Below are positions 14,648 to 24,318 of a DNA stretch of 34,819 bases, in pieces. The notes beneath the pieces were generated by a model. That model had not been told where the DNA came from and ran no database searches. It saw only the letters and a program-made list of their open reading frames with translations. The stretch lies in NCBI GenBank assembly GCA_030041435.1, contig JASHNW010000003.1:1-34819 (forward strand), in the 5' to 3' direction. The position numbers were made by a program, and so were the translations under genes. The stretch comes from Acidobacteriaceae bacterium (lineage in GTDB: Bacteria; Acidobacteriota; Terriglobia; Terriglobales; Acidobacteriaceae). Numbering within the stretch: the stretch's first letter is position 1; every line of letters starts with the position of its first letter.

Positions 14648-17600
14648 ATGTTCAGGCGCTCGGCGTTCAGGTATTGTCTGTTCCTTGTTTGCTGCGTTGC
14701 TCTTCCTCGTGCATTATCGGCCCAGCAGACTCTCGGCGGTATCACAGGCGAGGTCACCGACTCCTCCGGCGCAGCGGTTTCAGGCGCAACGGTAACCGCC
14801 GTTGGGGATCAGACCGCGCTCACCCGTTCCACCACGACCAACGGAGAAGGTGGCTACACGCTGGTCAACCTGCCTATCGGCCCCTATACCATCAGCATCG
14901 TGAATCAGGGGTACGACACGCAGAGGTTCCCGGGCATCCTGGTTCAGGCTGATCGCACCGCGACTGTCAATGCCGTGCTCAAAATTGGCCAGGTTAGCCA
15001 GTCGGTCACCGTAGAAGCTTCGCCTCTGCTCAACACCACCGACACGACCAACGGGTACGTCCTCGATAAAGCAGAGATCGATTCCGTACCGCTCCCCACC
15101 GGCAGCTTCACCGGCCTGGCCATCCTGTCGCCTGGCGTGAACGCCGAACTGTCCGGCGGCACGGGCAGCAACAGCGGCCTTGGCAATGCGCCGATCTGGG
15201 CGAACGGGCAACGCGACACCTCGAATGCGTTCCTGCTGAACGGCGTCGACGCCAGCAACCTGTTCAACGGAAAGAGCACCAGCCAGGTAGAATCCGCCCG
15301 CGTGGTGAACAACACCGGCGGCAGCGCCAGCAGCGGCACCACCAGCGCCGGCGTCGAATCAAGCGCTTCCTCGGTTTATCTGTCCATCGGAAACTCCCTC
15401 CCGACGCCCGCGCCTGAGATGCTGCAGGAGGTTCGTGTCAACGCGTCCATGTACGACGCCCAACAGGGTTCGGCCAGCGGCGCACACATCGACATGAGCA
15501 CCGGTTCCGGCACCAATGCCATGCACGGGACGCTGTACGGTCATCGGGGTACGAACTGGCTGAACGCCGCGCCTTTCTTCTTCAAGAACAACTCCGGGAT
15601 CCCGGCAGCCGACCGGAATCCCGAACTGCATCGTTACATTGCCGGCGGCACATTCGCCGGTCCCATTATCAAGGACAAACTTTTCTATTTCGCCGGCTAC
15701 CAGCATCTGCATATTTCCGACCAGGAAACCGGCGATACGCTGATCGACGTTCCGCCCGGACTCAGCGATACCAACCGAACCGCCTCGGGCCTTGCCACCA
15801 TTGTCGACTGCAACTGGGGACCAGGCACAACCGCCGCGGCCTCCGACTGCGCCCACAACTATAACGATCCCAACGGCTACAGCAACAACGGTTTTACCGT
15901 CGCACCCTCCGACTGGGCTGCCAACCCCGTCGGGCTGGCACTGATGCAGGCCAAGCTTCCCAACGGAACATGGCTTATCCCGAACGACAACGGCCACATT
16001 CCCGATGCTCTCTCGCCTTCCAACGCTTTTGAAACGGGAACCTCCTACTTCACCGCGGATCAGGCGGTCGGCGACCTCGACTGGAATACATCGCCGAGGG
16101 ATCTGGTGAGCCTGAAGTACTACTATCAGCACGATCCCAACACTTCACCGTACGGAACTTCGAGCGTCCCCGGATTTACCGAGCACATGGATGCCGGATC
16201 GCAGGTCGCGACCATTACCAATATCCAGACCCTGCGGCCGGCACTCAGCCTGACGGAATCGCTCGGCATCGTGAGGGAGAAGGCGTACAGCACGAACGAT
16301 CAGCTCTTTACTCCGGAGCAGGTCGGGATGAGCTCCGCCTTCGGCAACTACTTCCCGGGCATCTCCATTATCGACGTTCTTGGAGCCTACGGGTCCAGCC
16401 TGGGCCTTCCGCAGCAGCCCCTCTACATTGGGCCCAGCGCCGCCAACCAGGGAGCCTTTACTGGCGTCTTCCAGAATCGGATTGAGCCATCGGCCAACGC
16501 TATCTGGACCAAAGGCGCGCACTCCATTACCTTTGGTGGTAACTGGTGGTTTACGCAACTCAACGTGCGCGACCTGCGCACAGGCAAGGGTGCTGTTTCG
16601 ACCCCCGATTTCTCCACGTTTGCCATGAACTGGGTATCTCCCTACACCACGGACGGATTCGTGGCGACCGACTTCCTTCAGGGAGACGCCAACCGGTACT
16701 ATCGCGCCAATCAGGTCGGCATGTATCTTGCCGATAAGTGGCAGATGCGTCCCAACCTGAGCATCACGGCAGGAGTTCGCTACGACTGGAATGGCGGGCT
16801 GACCGAAAAATACGGGCGCATCTATAACTTCGACCCCGCCGCCTATTCATATGATACGGGCCTCGACAAGATTACCGGCTCCGGAATCATCGTCGCCGGC
16901 AATAACGCAGCGAGCAAAGCTGTCAATGGATCCGAGAACGTCAGTAATACGACGCTCACCGGACGCCAGTGGGGGATTGCTCCACGCCTCGGCCTTGCAT
17001 GGCAGCCGTCTGCACTGCGTGACAAGCTGGTTGTACGTGCGGGAAGCGGATTCTACTATGATCGCGGTGAGCTCTACACTTACTTCTCCCCGGGCTATGC
17101 GGCGGGTGAGATCGCGGGCGGCCCTTTCGGCGTGAGCCAAACCGCTCCCTTTGTCACTTCGCAGAGCTGCCCCTACAGCGCATCGCCCTATGGCAATACC
17201 AGCTTCCTCTACAACTACTACATCCCCATTTGCGGCCTTAGTCCCTTCTCGCCGGAGGACGGCAGCATGCTGTCCTATAATCTCGCTGATCCGTGGGGTC
17301 CCATGCGCAACTCTCCGCCCAGCAATCCCAGCGCCGCATCTCTGACCAACTATCTTCCCGATGCGGCGGGCATCACGGCCGGCGCGCAGCCTTTCACGCT
17401 GGGCCTCTACAATCGCAAAAACAAACTGCCGTACTCCATTAACTACACGCTGGATCTGGAGTGGCAGCCGAATAACACCATGATGATCGAGCTTGGCTAT
17501 GTCGGCAATGTCGGCCGACATCAGGTTATTCCGCTGCCGTTCAACCAGGCCCAGATTGCCACTCCGTCCCGGCCAACCCACTCAGGCGGCACCGCACAGC

Positions 17601-18691
17601 AGAACTACACTTACGGCTATACAGTCTACGATCCCACCACTTTTGCCCCGATCTGCGTCAACCAGGACCCCAACTGCGCCTACGGTCCCATGCAGCAAAA
17701 CTATGAAGGTGGCAACGTCGACCTGCGCGTTCCTTACCTGGGCTTTTCATCCGAGTCGGAATCCTACACGGCAGCCGGCATTTCTTCCTACAACGCGCTG
17801 CAGGCTCACCTGGAAAAGCGCCTCAATCACGGCTTCCAGACCGGGGTGTCATACACCTACTCGCACGCTACCGACGAGCAGAGCGCCCTCGGCCTCTTCT
17901 ACAACGGAAGCAACCCTCTGGATTTGCGCAGCGGCTACGGTTCAGCCGACTTCGACCGCACCCACGTGCTTAACTTCACTTACAGCTTTGTTCTCCCCAA
18001 GCTCTATGGCGAGAGTTCATTTGCCGGGAAAGTGATCGACGACTGGTCGCTCACCGGCATCGGCATCATCCAGAGCGGTCAGCCATACAGCATTATCGAT
18101 TTCTCCGGCGCGGTCGGCAGCCTGTACTACAGCACCTTTGACGGGATTACCAACCCGATCGTCCCCCTGGCGCCCGGCTGCACCGCCAAAAGCGCTCTGA
18201 CCGGCCACTCCGGCGCTTTCTATAACAATGCAACGGGAGGCGGCGCAGCTCTCAAGGCGTCGTGCTTCACTTTGCCTCTTGTGTCCCCGGGGACGAACGG
18301 CGTCCCCAATGGAGATAACTTCGAGACTACTTTTACGTCCGGCCAGCGTAACATCTTCCGGCAAGCCTTTCAGAAGCGAGCCGACATATCCCTGGTGAAG
18401 ACTCTGCAGTTCGGCGACAGGTATGGTATTCGTTATACCTTCGATATCTATAACGTGACTAATACGACCAGCTTCGATGTTCCGACGGACGAAGTGACTC
18501 AAAACGCCGGATACAACAACGCGCCCTACCTGGCCACCGCTTATAGCCAGGTAGCACCAACCCCGCAGCAATGCCAGTCCAACAGCGCGCCTGCCGGCAC
18601 TTTCTACAGCTGCCCGACGGGGCTGGGGGTTGTGAAGCACACCATCGGAACTCCGCGCCAGATTCAAATGTCGCTGCACTTCAGCTTTTAA
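14648..18691 (+). CDS. Oar-like TonB-dependent outer membrane receptor
   Basis: 1347 residues. Signal peptide 1-25 (cleavage near LSA/QQ). Residues about 28-115 are a carboxypeptidase-regulatory-like beta domain (GEVTDSSGAAVSGATVTA, DGxY-like GGYTLVNLPIGPYT). A plug follows from about 120 (VLDKAEIDSVPLPTGSFTG), then a long beta barrel ending in the aromatic-terminated strand IQMSLHFSF, the outer membrane insertion signal. This architecture is abundant in Acidobacteriota, where many copies exist and substrates are mostly unknown, usually oligosaccharides or other large nutrients. ATG 14648 with GAGGAGG upstream is preferred to GTG 14630. The adjacent amidase and the facing purine operon hint at nitrogen-rich substrates, but only by position. 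Confidence 0.9.
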   Translation: MFRRSAFRYCLFLVCCVALPRALSAQQTLGGITGEVTDSSGAAVSGATVTAVGDQTALTRSTTTNGEGGYTLVNLPIGPYTISIVNQGYDTQRFPGILVQADRTATVNAVLKIGQVSQSVTVEASPLLNTTDTTNGYVLDKAEIDSVPLPTGSFTGLAILSPGVNAELSGGTGSNSGLGNAPIWANGQRDTSNAFLLNGVDASNLFNGKSTSQVESARVVNNTGGSASSGTTSAGVESSASSVYLSIGNSLPTPAPEMLQEVRVNASMYDAQQGSASGAHIDMSTGSGTNAMHGTLYGHRGTNWLNAAPFFFKNNSGIPAADRNPELHRYIAGGTFAGPIIKDKLFYFAGYQHLHISDQETGDTLIDVPPGLSDTNRTASGLATIVDCNWGPGTTAAASDCAHNYNDPNGYSNNGFTVAPSDWAANPVGLALMQAKLPNGTWLIPNDNGHIPDALSPSNAFETGTSYFTADQAVGDLDWNTSPRDLVSLKYYYQHDPNTSPYGTSSVPGFTEHMDAGSQVATITNIQTLRPALSLTESLGIVREKAYSTNDQLFTPEQVGMSSAFGNYFPGISIIDVLGAYGSSLGLPQQPLYIGPSAANQGAFTGVFQNRIEPSANAIWTKGAHSITFGGNWWFTQLNVRDLRTGKGAVSTPDFSTFAMNWVSPYTTDGFVATDFLQGDANRYYRANQVGMYLADKWQMRPNLSITAGVRYDWNGGLTEKYGRIYNFDPAAYSYDTGLDKITGSGIIVAGNNAASKAVNGSENVSNTTLTGRQWGIAPRLGLAWQPSALRDKLVVRAGSGFYYDRGELYTYFSPGYAAGEIAGGPFGVSQTAPFVTSQSCPYSASPYGNTSFLYNYYIPICGLSPFSPEDGSMLSYNLADPWGPMRNSPPSNPSAASLTNYLPDAAGITAGAQPFTLGLYNRKNKLPYSINYTLDLEWQPNNTMMIELGYVGNVGRHQVIPLPFNQAQIATPSRPTHSGGTAQQNYTYGYTVYDPTTFAPICVNQDPNCAYGPMQQNYEGGNVDLRVPYLGFSSESESYTAAGISSYNALQAHLEKRLNHGFQTGVSYTYSHATDEQSALGLFYNGSNPLDLRSGYGSADFDRTHVLNFTYSFVLPKLYGESSFAGKVIDDWSLTGIGIIQSGQPYSIIDFSGAVGSLYYSTFDGITNPIVPLAPGCTAKSALTGHSGAFYNNATGGGAALKASCFTLPLVSPGTNGVPNGDNFETTFTSGQRNIFRQAFQKRADISLVKTLQFGDRYGIRYTFDIYNVTNTTSFDVPTDEVTQNAGYNNAPYLATAYSQVAPTPQQCQSNSAPAGTFYSCPTGLGVVKHTIGTPRQIQMSLHFSF

Positions 18692-18795
18692 CCGCGACGC
18701 AGCAGGGAAAGGGGGCCTGCGGACCGCTTCTGGCTTTGTGAGGAAGGTATCGCAGCCGCAACGAGGGAGCGGGCGCCCCTCTACAATGGGCCTTG

Positions 18796-20109
18796 ATGAC
18801 GACCGACCCTTCGCCGATTGCCGCACTGCTCGCGGCTTACCAGGCCGGCCTCGCCAACCCTGAGGCTATTTGCCGTGCTGCGCTGGATCGTGCCAATGGC
18901 AACACCAGCCGGAATACTTACATCTGCCGGAACCCCGCATGGACGATAGCCGAAGCCCGCCGCCAGGTGCAACGCTTCAACTCCGGAGAGCGCTCGCTGC
19001 CCCTCTTCGGCATTCCTGTGTCTTTGAAAGATTGTTTCGATCTTGCGGGATTCCCGACGAGCAGCGGCTCAAAATTTTACGCCGCACGTCAACAGAACGG
19101 ATCGCCTGACGCGCGAGCCGATTCCTGGGTTGCGATGCGGCTGCGCCAAAGCGGCGCAGTCATCACCGGCAAAACGCACCTGCACCAGCTTGCCTACGGC
19201 ATTACGGGCGAGAATCCCGAGTACGGCGACTGTCTCCAGCCAGCCGACGCTTCGGTGCTCACCGGTGGGTCTTCCAGCGGCGCTGCCGCCTCGATTCAGG
19301 AGGGCTCCGCGCTGGCCGCAATCGGCACGGACACGGGCGGCTCGGTGCGTGCGCCGGCCGCGCTCTGCGGTCTGGCTGGCTACCGCGCCTCGCTCGGCGT
19401 AGGCAACTGGAGGGGTGGATACCATCTCGCGCCCTCGTTCGACACCATTGGCTGGTTGTTTCGCGATCTGCGCGACGCACCACTGCCTGCCGCAGCGCTC
19501 TTCGACCTTCCGCCGGAACAGCCTGCGTCGCCCGAGGTCCGCGTCGGTGTCCTCACGGGTCCGATGGTCGAGGAATGCGATGGCGCCATAGTCGACGCCA
19601 TGCAATCGTGGCAAGATCGGCTCCTGCGCGCAGGAGGGACCCTGCTTCCCGTGAACCCGGTGTTCTGGCCGGAGGCGTGGGATATCTACGCACCCATCCA
19701 AGGGCACGAGGCAGCACAACTGCACGCCGGGTACTTCGACAAGTTCGATCCACCTATCGCCGCGCGACTCGCGTGGGGCGCGTCGCTCAGCGCAGACACT
19801 GTGCGACAGCAGCGCCAACGCCACGCTGCTTTTAACGCACAGGTCAGGCAGCTTTTCGAGCCATTCGACTTCCTGCTCGCGCCGGTAACGCCTGTCAGTC
19901 GCCTGGTAGCTGGTGCGGACAACAGCGAATCGCGAGCGCGCATTCTGCGCCACACCACGCCAGCCAGTCTCGCTGGACTGCCCACCGTGGTCCTTCCCTC
20001 GTCCCCATGCGGCGTGCAACTCATGGCCGCACATAACGACGACCGTCGATTGCTGCGCTTCGCCGCCTTACTCGGAGAACGCCTCGCCGCCGAATCGCAC
20101 CCAGCATGA
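18796..20109 (+). CDS. Amidase-signature family hydrolase
   Basis: 437 residues. Amidase-signature enzymes hydrolyse C-N bonds of amides with a Ser-cisSer-Lys triad. All three are visible: K78 in PVSLKDCFD, the GGSSSG loop with cis-Ser about S159, and nucleophile S183 in GTDTGGSVRAPA. The K78-S159 and S159-S183 distances (81 and 24) suit the family. The subfamily cannot be told; GatA-like, AtzE-like and allophanate-hydrolase-like enzymes share these motifs. No signal peptide. The gene follows the TonB receptor by 104 bases and converges on the ureide operon, with 79 bases between the two stops. A role in ureide or amide nitrogen use is plausible but unproven. An adjoining TTG at 18793 is the only alternative start close by. 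Confidence 0.85.
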   Translation: MTTDPSPIAALLAAYQAGLANPEAICRAALDRANGNTSRNTYICRNPAWTIAEARRQVQRFNSGERSLPLFGIPVSLKDCFDLAGFPTSSGSKFYAARQQNGSPDARADSWVAMRLRQSGAVITGKTHLHQLAYGITGENPEYGDCLQPADASVLTGGSSSGAAASIQEGSALAAIGTDTGGSVRAPAALCGLAGYRASLGVGNWRGGYHLAPSFDTIGWLFRDLRDAPLPAAALFDLPPEQPASPEVRVGVLTGPMVEECDGAIVDAMQSWQDRLLRAGGTLLPVNPVFWPEAWDIYAPIQGHEAAQLHAGYFDKFDPPIAARLAWGASLSADTVRQQRQRHAAFNAQVRQLFEPFDFLLAPVTPVSRLVAGADNSESRARILRHTTPASLAGLPTVVLPSSPCGVQLMAAHNDDRRLLRFAALLGERLAAESHPA

Positions 20110-20188
20110 TGCAAGCTCCGGCTGGCGCGCCTGCCCGCCGTACCCTCGAACATGCGCCGACGAGAATGAATGCCAGATGCTGCAATGC

Positions 20189-21433
20189 TCAGTGAGCGCG
20201 CGACAAATCTGCCAGGGTGTGTGCCAGCACTCTCACGCCGGCGACGATGTCCTCCGGCGCAGCGTATTCATCGGGTCGATGGCTCACGCCGCCGCGGCAG
20301 GGAATGAAGATCATGGCCATCGGCGCAATCTGCGCCATGAAGGAGGAGTCGTGATACGCGCGAGCGACTATTCTGCGCGATTTGAGACTCTCCTGCTCGC
20401 ACGCCCGCTCGATGATGGCGACTATCTCGGGCGCAGAGATCGCCGGTTCATCTGCGTTCAACATCCGGGTTTCGATTTGTAACTTCCGCATTTGCGCAAT
20501 CTCCCTGACAGCCGCCATCGTGCCGCGCAGCACCTCATCCCTGCGCTCGCCGTCTGTATCGCGTAAGTCAACCCCGAGTCTGACGCGGCTGGGAATACTG
20601 TTGATCGCCCCAGGATGCACTTCGCAGATGCCCACGGTGGCAACTGTGTCAGTCGATCCCGTATTCTTCGCCAGCGATTCGATCCGCGTAATCAGCTCCG
20701 CCGCCGCGCACAGAGCATCGTGCCGGTCCGGCATCAGAACGCCGCCTGCGTGACCGCCCTGCCCTTCGAAGATTACAAACAAGCTCGCCGGCGCGGCAAT
20801 ATTTGTGACAATGCCAATCGGAATTCCTTCGCGCTCCAGAATCGGCCCCTGCTCGATGTGCAGTTCAACAAACGCTGCGTAATGGCTTCTGCTCAGCCGC
20901 ACCGATGCGAGCCCACCCGAAAATCCAGCCCTTGTCCGCACGGTCCGCAGCGTCTCGCCATCGTCGCCGCTCAACTTCTCATCCGCCTCCGGTCCCAAAA
21001 CTCCGCAAAGCAACCGGCTACCGATACAGCCTACCCCGAAGCGGGTCGGCTCCTCCGCTGTGAACTGAATCAGTTCGATGGAGCGTTCCGGCCGGAAGTC
21101 GCTCTGCTGCAGGGCGCGGATCGCCTCCAGTCCGCCGAGCACGCCCACCACGCCGTCAAACTTACCCGCGTGCGGAATCGCATCGATGTGCGAACCGGTG
21201 GCCACCGCAGGCAAGTCTGGTTGCAATCCCTTCCAGCGAACGAATGTATTGCCGACGGCATCTTCGCGGATCGTTAAACCCGCCTGCGCGCACCGCGCTT
21301 TCAGCCATGCCCGCGCGCGCAGGTCCTGGTCGCTGAAGACGACGCGCGTAACCGCGGGCGGTTCGGCGTCCGAAAACGCTGCAAGTTCTTCGATCTCCAG
21401 CGCCAGCCGTTCCGCATCCACTGCAATGGTCAT
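20189..21433 (-). CDS. Ureidoglycolate amidohydrolase (UAH), M20 family
   Basis: 414 residues. Hydrolyses (S)-ureidoglycolate to glyoxylate, ammonia and CO2, the last step of ureide breakdown. M20 metal-site residues: H82 in GSHIDAIPHAGKFDG, D93, E127/E128 in FTAEEPTRFG, H192 in LHIEQGP and H385 in GVSHRPDEY. The stretches GSHIDAIP and TAEEPTRFG match plant UAH rather than allantoate amidohydrolase, which has the GSHLDTV and DEEGTRFG forms seen two genes upstream. ATG at 21433 overlaps the stop of the ureidoglycine aminohydrolase gene as ATGA. It is the last gene of the purine operon. Substrate assignment rests on these motifs and the pathway context. Confidence 0.85.
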   Translation of the reverse strand: MTIAVDAERLALEIEELAAFSDAEPPAVTRVVFSDQDLRARAWLKARCAQAGLTIREDAVGNTFVRWKGLQPDLPAVATGSHIDAIPHAGKFDGVVGVLGGLEAIRALQQSDFRPERSIELIQFTAEEPTRFGVGCIGSRLLCGVLGPEADEKLSGDDGETLRTVRTRAGFSGGLASVRLSRSHYAAFVELHIEQGPILEREGIPIGIVTNIAAPASLFVIFEGQGGHAGGVLMPDRHDALCAAAELITRIESLAKNTGSTDTVATVGICEVHPGAINSIPSRVRLGVDLRDTDGERRDEVLRGTMAAVREIAQMRKLQIETRMLNADEPAISAPEIVAIIERACEQESLKSRRIVARAYHDSSFMAQIAPMAMIFIPCRGGVSHRPDEYAAPEDIVAGVRVLAHTLADLSRAH

Positions 21434-22182
21434 CGCGCCCTCAGCGGATGCCGGTTCCAGTCCTTGTAGATCAGATACTTCGCCGGCGTTTTGCCCAACG
21501 CTCCAAACCACTGCGGGCAATATGGGGCCATCCAGATAAAATCGCCGGCGGTCACCGGATGCCAGTCGTCGTCGAGCCGATAAATCCCGCCGCCTTCCAT
21601 CATCAGCAGGCCATGCTCCATCTCGTGAATTTCCACCATGCTCAGCGCCGCCCCCGGCTGATACGTCATCGTGTTGATGGCAAAATCGAACGCCATCGTA
21701 TCCGGCAGCAGATTCCGCACCTGCAAAGCCCCATCGCCCATCAGCGGCTGCGCAGCGATCTCCGGCTCGCGGCCAACGAGCACCTCCGGCGCAGCGACGC
21801 CGGCCACCGCGCGGTACGTTTGCTCGATTACCGCAACCCGCGCCGCCTCCAACGCAACCACGCGATGATCCATCCCCTGCGGGATGTAGGCATAGCCATC
21901 CTTTGCCAGCGTGTACGTACGCGGCCCCGCTCCCAGCGTGATCGTTCCTTCCAGCACGTACACGAATCGTTGCCCGGCGGCATGGCCGAGCACGCCGCCC
22001 GCTTCAAACTCCGCCGAATACTGCGTGAAGCCGGCACCCACCGCCGGAGATACGTGCACGATGACGCATGCCTTGCTGCCCCCCGGAATTTGCGTGCGAA
22101 TCAATGTGTCGGGGGATTGCAGCAGGTAGGTCGAACGCCGCACGCTGCGCGTGTGCCCCAGATTGTGAAGTCCGCTATGCAT
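21430..22182 (-). CDS. allE: (S)-ureidoglycine aminohydrolase, bicupin
   Basis: 250 residues, two cupin domains (about 45-110 and 165-235). Converts (S)-ureidoglycine to (S)-ureidoglycolate and ammonia, keeping stereochemistry. The manganese site in the second cupin is complete: E184, H186, H190 and Q224 have the same spacing (2, 4, 34) as E235, H237, H241 and Q275 of the Arabidopsis enzyme, and K240 matches its K291. Surrounding residues HGLLMMEGGGIYRLDDDW and FIWMAPYCPQWFGALG are also near plant forms. Start at 22182 overlaps the upstream stop by 8 bases; the frame continues to 22245 without similarity. ATGA overlap with the next gene. Confidence 0.95.
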   Translation of the reverse strand: MHSGLHNLGHTRSVRRSTYLLQSPDTLIRTQIPGGSKACVIVHVSPAVGAGFTQYSAEFEAGGVLGHAAGQRFVYVLEGTITLGAGPRTYTLAKDGYAYIPQGMDHRVVALEAARVAVIEQTYRAVAGVAAPEVLVGREPEIAAQPLMGDGALQVRNLLPDTMAFDFAINTMTYQPGAALSMVEIHEMEHGLLMMEGGGIYRLDDDWHPVTAGDFIWMAPYCPQWFGALGKTPAKYLIYKDWNRHPLRAR

Positions 22183-23485
22183 GCTGCCCGCCCTCTTTCT
22201 TTCCGATCCACGCTGCATACTCATCCAGGAAGCACAAGCCTGCATGCAGGCCCGCCGCCATATCCTGCTCCGCGACGCTCTCGTCAGGGTGATGGCTGAT
22301 GCCTCCCGGATTGCGAAGGAAGATCATCGCCGAAGGCAGATGCGGGGCCATCACCATCGCATCGTGGCCAGCCCCGCTCGTCATGCGAATCGTCGCATAG
22401 CCGGCGCGTTTCGCCGCACGCTCTGCCATTGCGACAATCTCCGCAGCCAGGCGGACCGCGGGGTGCTCGTGATACTGCTCTGCTTCCACCGTTATGCCGC
22501 GCCGCCTGCCCACGACATGCGCTTCATCGAAGATTGCGCGCACCGCCGCGTCGCGCGCGGAATCCTCCGGGTGCCGGACATCCAGGCTGCAGCGCACGAA
22601 GCCCGGAATCACATTGACTGCGCCCGGTTCGGCCTCAATCTCTCCTACGGTCGCGACCGCATTTTCAAACCGCGACGCAATCGCCTCAACGCGCGTCATC
22701 CATTCCGCGGCTGCGGCCAGCGCATCGCTCCGCAACCTCATAGGCGTCGTACCGGCATGACTGGCTCGCCCGCGGAATACCACATTGCCGCGGCTCTGCC
22801 CCGCCAGGCCCTCCACGATGCCAAGAGCGAGGTTCCTGCTCTCCAGCACCGGCCCCTGCTCGATATGAAACTCGAGATACGCCCCGCTCCCCGGCGCCAG
22901 CGAGGCGTCCACGGCGTCCGTATGGGCAGCACCAAATTCCCGCAATGCCTCACCCACCGTCGCGCCCGCATGGTCGATGCGCTGCAGCAACGCGCCCTGG
23001 AGTTCGCCCACCACCGCCCGGCTGCCCAGAAACGGCGCTCCGAAGCGTGTCCCTTCTTCATCGCTGAAGCCAATCACTTCAATCGCAAAACCAGGCGTGC
23101 GGCCCGCCAGCGACTCCACGAGAGCAAGCCCCATCAGCACGCCCAGTACGCCGTCGTAGGCGCCGGCGTTCGGCACCGTATCCAGATGCGACCCGATAAG
23201 AAGCCGCGGCATGTCTGCATCGGCATCCGCCGGATACACTCCGCGCAGATTCCCCGCCCGATCCATGCCAACGGCCATGCCCGCGGCCTCCATCCATGGC
23301 CGCATCGTCCGATGCACTTCGTTCATGGCCGGCGAAACGAACGTCCGCAGAATTTGGCCGGGCTTGTCGGTGATCTTCGCCAGAGTCGCGCAGCGAAGCA
23401 TCACCCTGGCCGCACCCTCGCCGGCCGCTGCCGCGTACGAGGCCTCGCGGATCGCCAGCGTGCTCAATTCGCTCGCCTCACGCAT
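22175..23485 (-). CDS. allC: Allantoate amidohydrolase, M20 family
   Basis: 436 residues. Releases ammonia and CO2 from allantoate, giving (S)-ureidoglycine, in the cytoplasm. Binuclear metal-site residues: H100 in GSHLDTVPNAGAYDG, D111, E143/E144 in SDEEGTRFG, H207 in FHIEQGP and H398 in GISHHPDES. It contains the dimerisation-lid region RASHAGTTPM (240-249) of AllC/hydantoinase-type M20 enzymes. The carbamoylase branch of the family is similar, so the substrate is set by context: it lies between uricase and ureidoglycine aminohydrolase. The start overlaps the uricase stop by 22 bases. Its product is unstable, and the next gene encodes the enzyme that uses it. Confidence 0.85.
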   Translation of the reverse strand: MREASELSTLAIREASYAAAAGEGAARVMLRCATLAKITDKPGQILRTFVSPAMNEVHRTMRPWMEAAGMAVGMDRAGNLRGVYPADADADMPRLLIGSHLDTVPNAGAYDGVLGVLMGLALVESLAGRTPGFAIEVIGFSDEEGTRFGAPFLGSRAVVGELQGALLQRIDHAGATVGEALREFGAAHTDAVDASLAPGSGAYLEFHIEQGPVLESRNLALGIVEGLAGQSRGNVVFRGRASHAGTTPMRLRSDALAAAAEWMTRVEAIASRFENAVATVGEIEAEPGAVNVIPGFVRCSLDVRHPEDSARDAAVRAIFDEAHVVGRRRGITVEAEQYHEHPAVRLAAEIVAMAERAAKRAGYATIRMTSGAGHDAMVMAPHLPSAMIFLRNPGGISHHPDESVAEQDMAAGLHAGLCFLDEYAAWIGKKEGGQHA

Positions 23486-24312
23486 GCCTCAATCGAGCCA
23501 TGCGGTTCATCGGTGGGCACAAAGATGCGGTTCGGGTTATCGAGCCCAAACGGCGACAGATCCACCAGGTTGCAATGCTTATTGGGCATCGATAAATGAA
23601 TCTCCGCAATCCCCGTTTCCGCCTCCAGCGCAGCCTTGCCCATGGCATACAACGTCTGTTGCACCGATTGACTCTGGTGGGTTGCAAAAGTACTTAGCAG
23701 CGAATCCATGATGCGGTGGCGCGCAGCCTTATAGTCGACTCCCTCCAGCGAATATTTCCACTCGCCTGCCGCCACCGTGCCGAGCAGCCGGTCGTGCGTC
23801 TCTTGCAGCGTGGTCAGCTTGTCTTTGATGAATCCAGCAAATGCCGAGTTCGCAGTTTTCAGGATTGCCAGATCCCGAAATCCTCCGCACACGCTCGCCG
23901 CTTCGCCTCTGCGCCGGGTTACGGTCGCGGTGTCGGGTGCATTTCTGGCCTGAATAAATGCAGATCCATGCATCTGCCTGCCGTCCGACAGCGGCCCCCA
24001 CTGAGTGGCGGCGATGCTGGCTCCCGCTTCTTCCACCTGTAGATTGTTTTCGAGCAAATACGTAACCAACTCCGTTGCAAATCCCTCGATGTGCTCCGCC
24101 TTCGACAGCCTGGCCAGGTAATACACCGTGTTCTTCATCGTATCTGTGGGCAGAATGCGGCTGTTATCGCCGTCTTCAAAACAGCTCCGGAAGTCTCCCC
24201 TGAGCCACACTTCCACGTTCCACTCCTGCACGCTGTGCGGTTCGCTCTCTCGCTCCACTCGCATCACGCGCACACACGATTTGCCGTATCGGTTTTCTCC
24301 CAGTTCGATCAT
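23464..24312 (-). CDS. Uricase (urate oxidase)
   Basis: 282 residues, normal for the cofactor-free tunnelling-fold uricase. Oxidises urate with O2 to 5-hydroxyisourate and H2O2. Visible: catalytic Lys K11 in RYGKSCVRV, catalytic Thr region LPTDTMKNTVYYLAR (54-68), urate-stacking Phe region in LKTANSAFAGF, the binding Arg in ETHDRLLGT, the binding Gln in SVQQTLYAMG, and the His loop MPNKHCNLVDLSPFG. ATG at 24312 follows GAGAAG and lies 6 bases after the HIU hydrolase stop. The hydrogen peroxide formed implies a catalase elsewhere; none is in the window. The C-terminus overlaps the allantoate amidohydrolase start. Confidence 0.97.
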   Translation of the reverse strand: MIELGENRYGKSCVRVMRVERESEPHSVQEWNVEVWLRGDFRSCFEDGDNSRILPTDTMKNTVYYLARLSKAEHIEGFATELVTYLLENNLQVEEAGASIAATQWGPLSDGRQMHGSAFIQARNAPDTATVTRRRGEAASVCGGFRDLAILKTANSAFAGFIKDKLTTLQETHDRLLGTVAAGEWKYSLEGVDYKAARHRIMDSLLSTFATHQSQSVQQTLYAMGKAALEAETGIAEIHLSMPNKHCNLVDLSPFGLDNPNRIFVPTDEPHGSIEACVRRAN

Positions 24313-24318
24313 CGCTTC

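Noticed and set aside
18796-20109. Missing allantoinase
   Set aside because: The gene is a Ser-cisSer-Lys amidase-signature enzyme; known allantoinases are metal-dependent amidohydrolases or PuuE polysaccharide-deacetylase folds.
22181-23599. 472-codon plus-strand frame
   Set aside because: Antisense to allantoate amidohydrolase and uricase; composition typical of a shadow frame.
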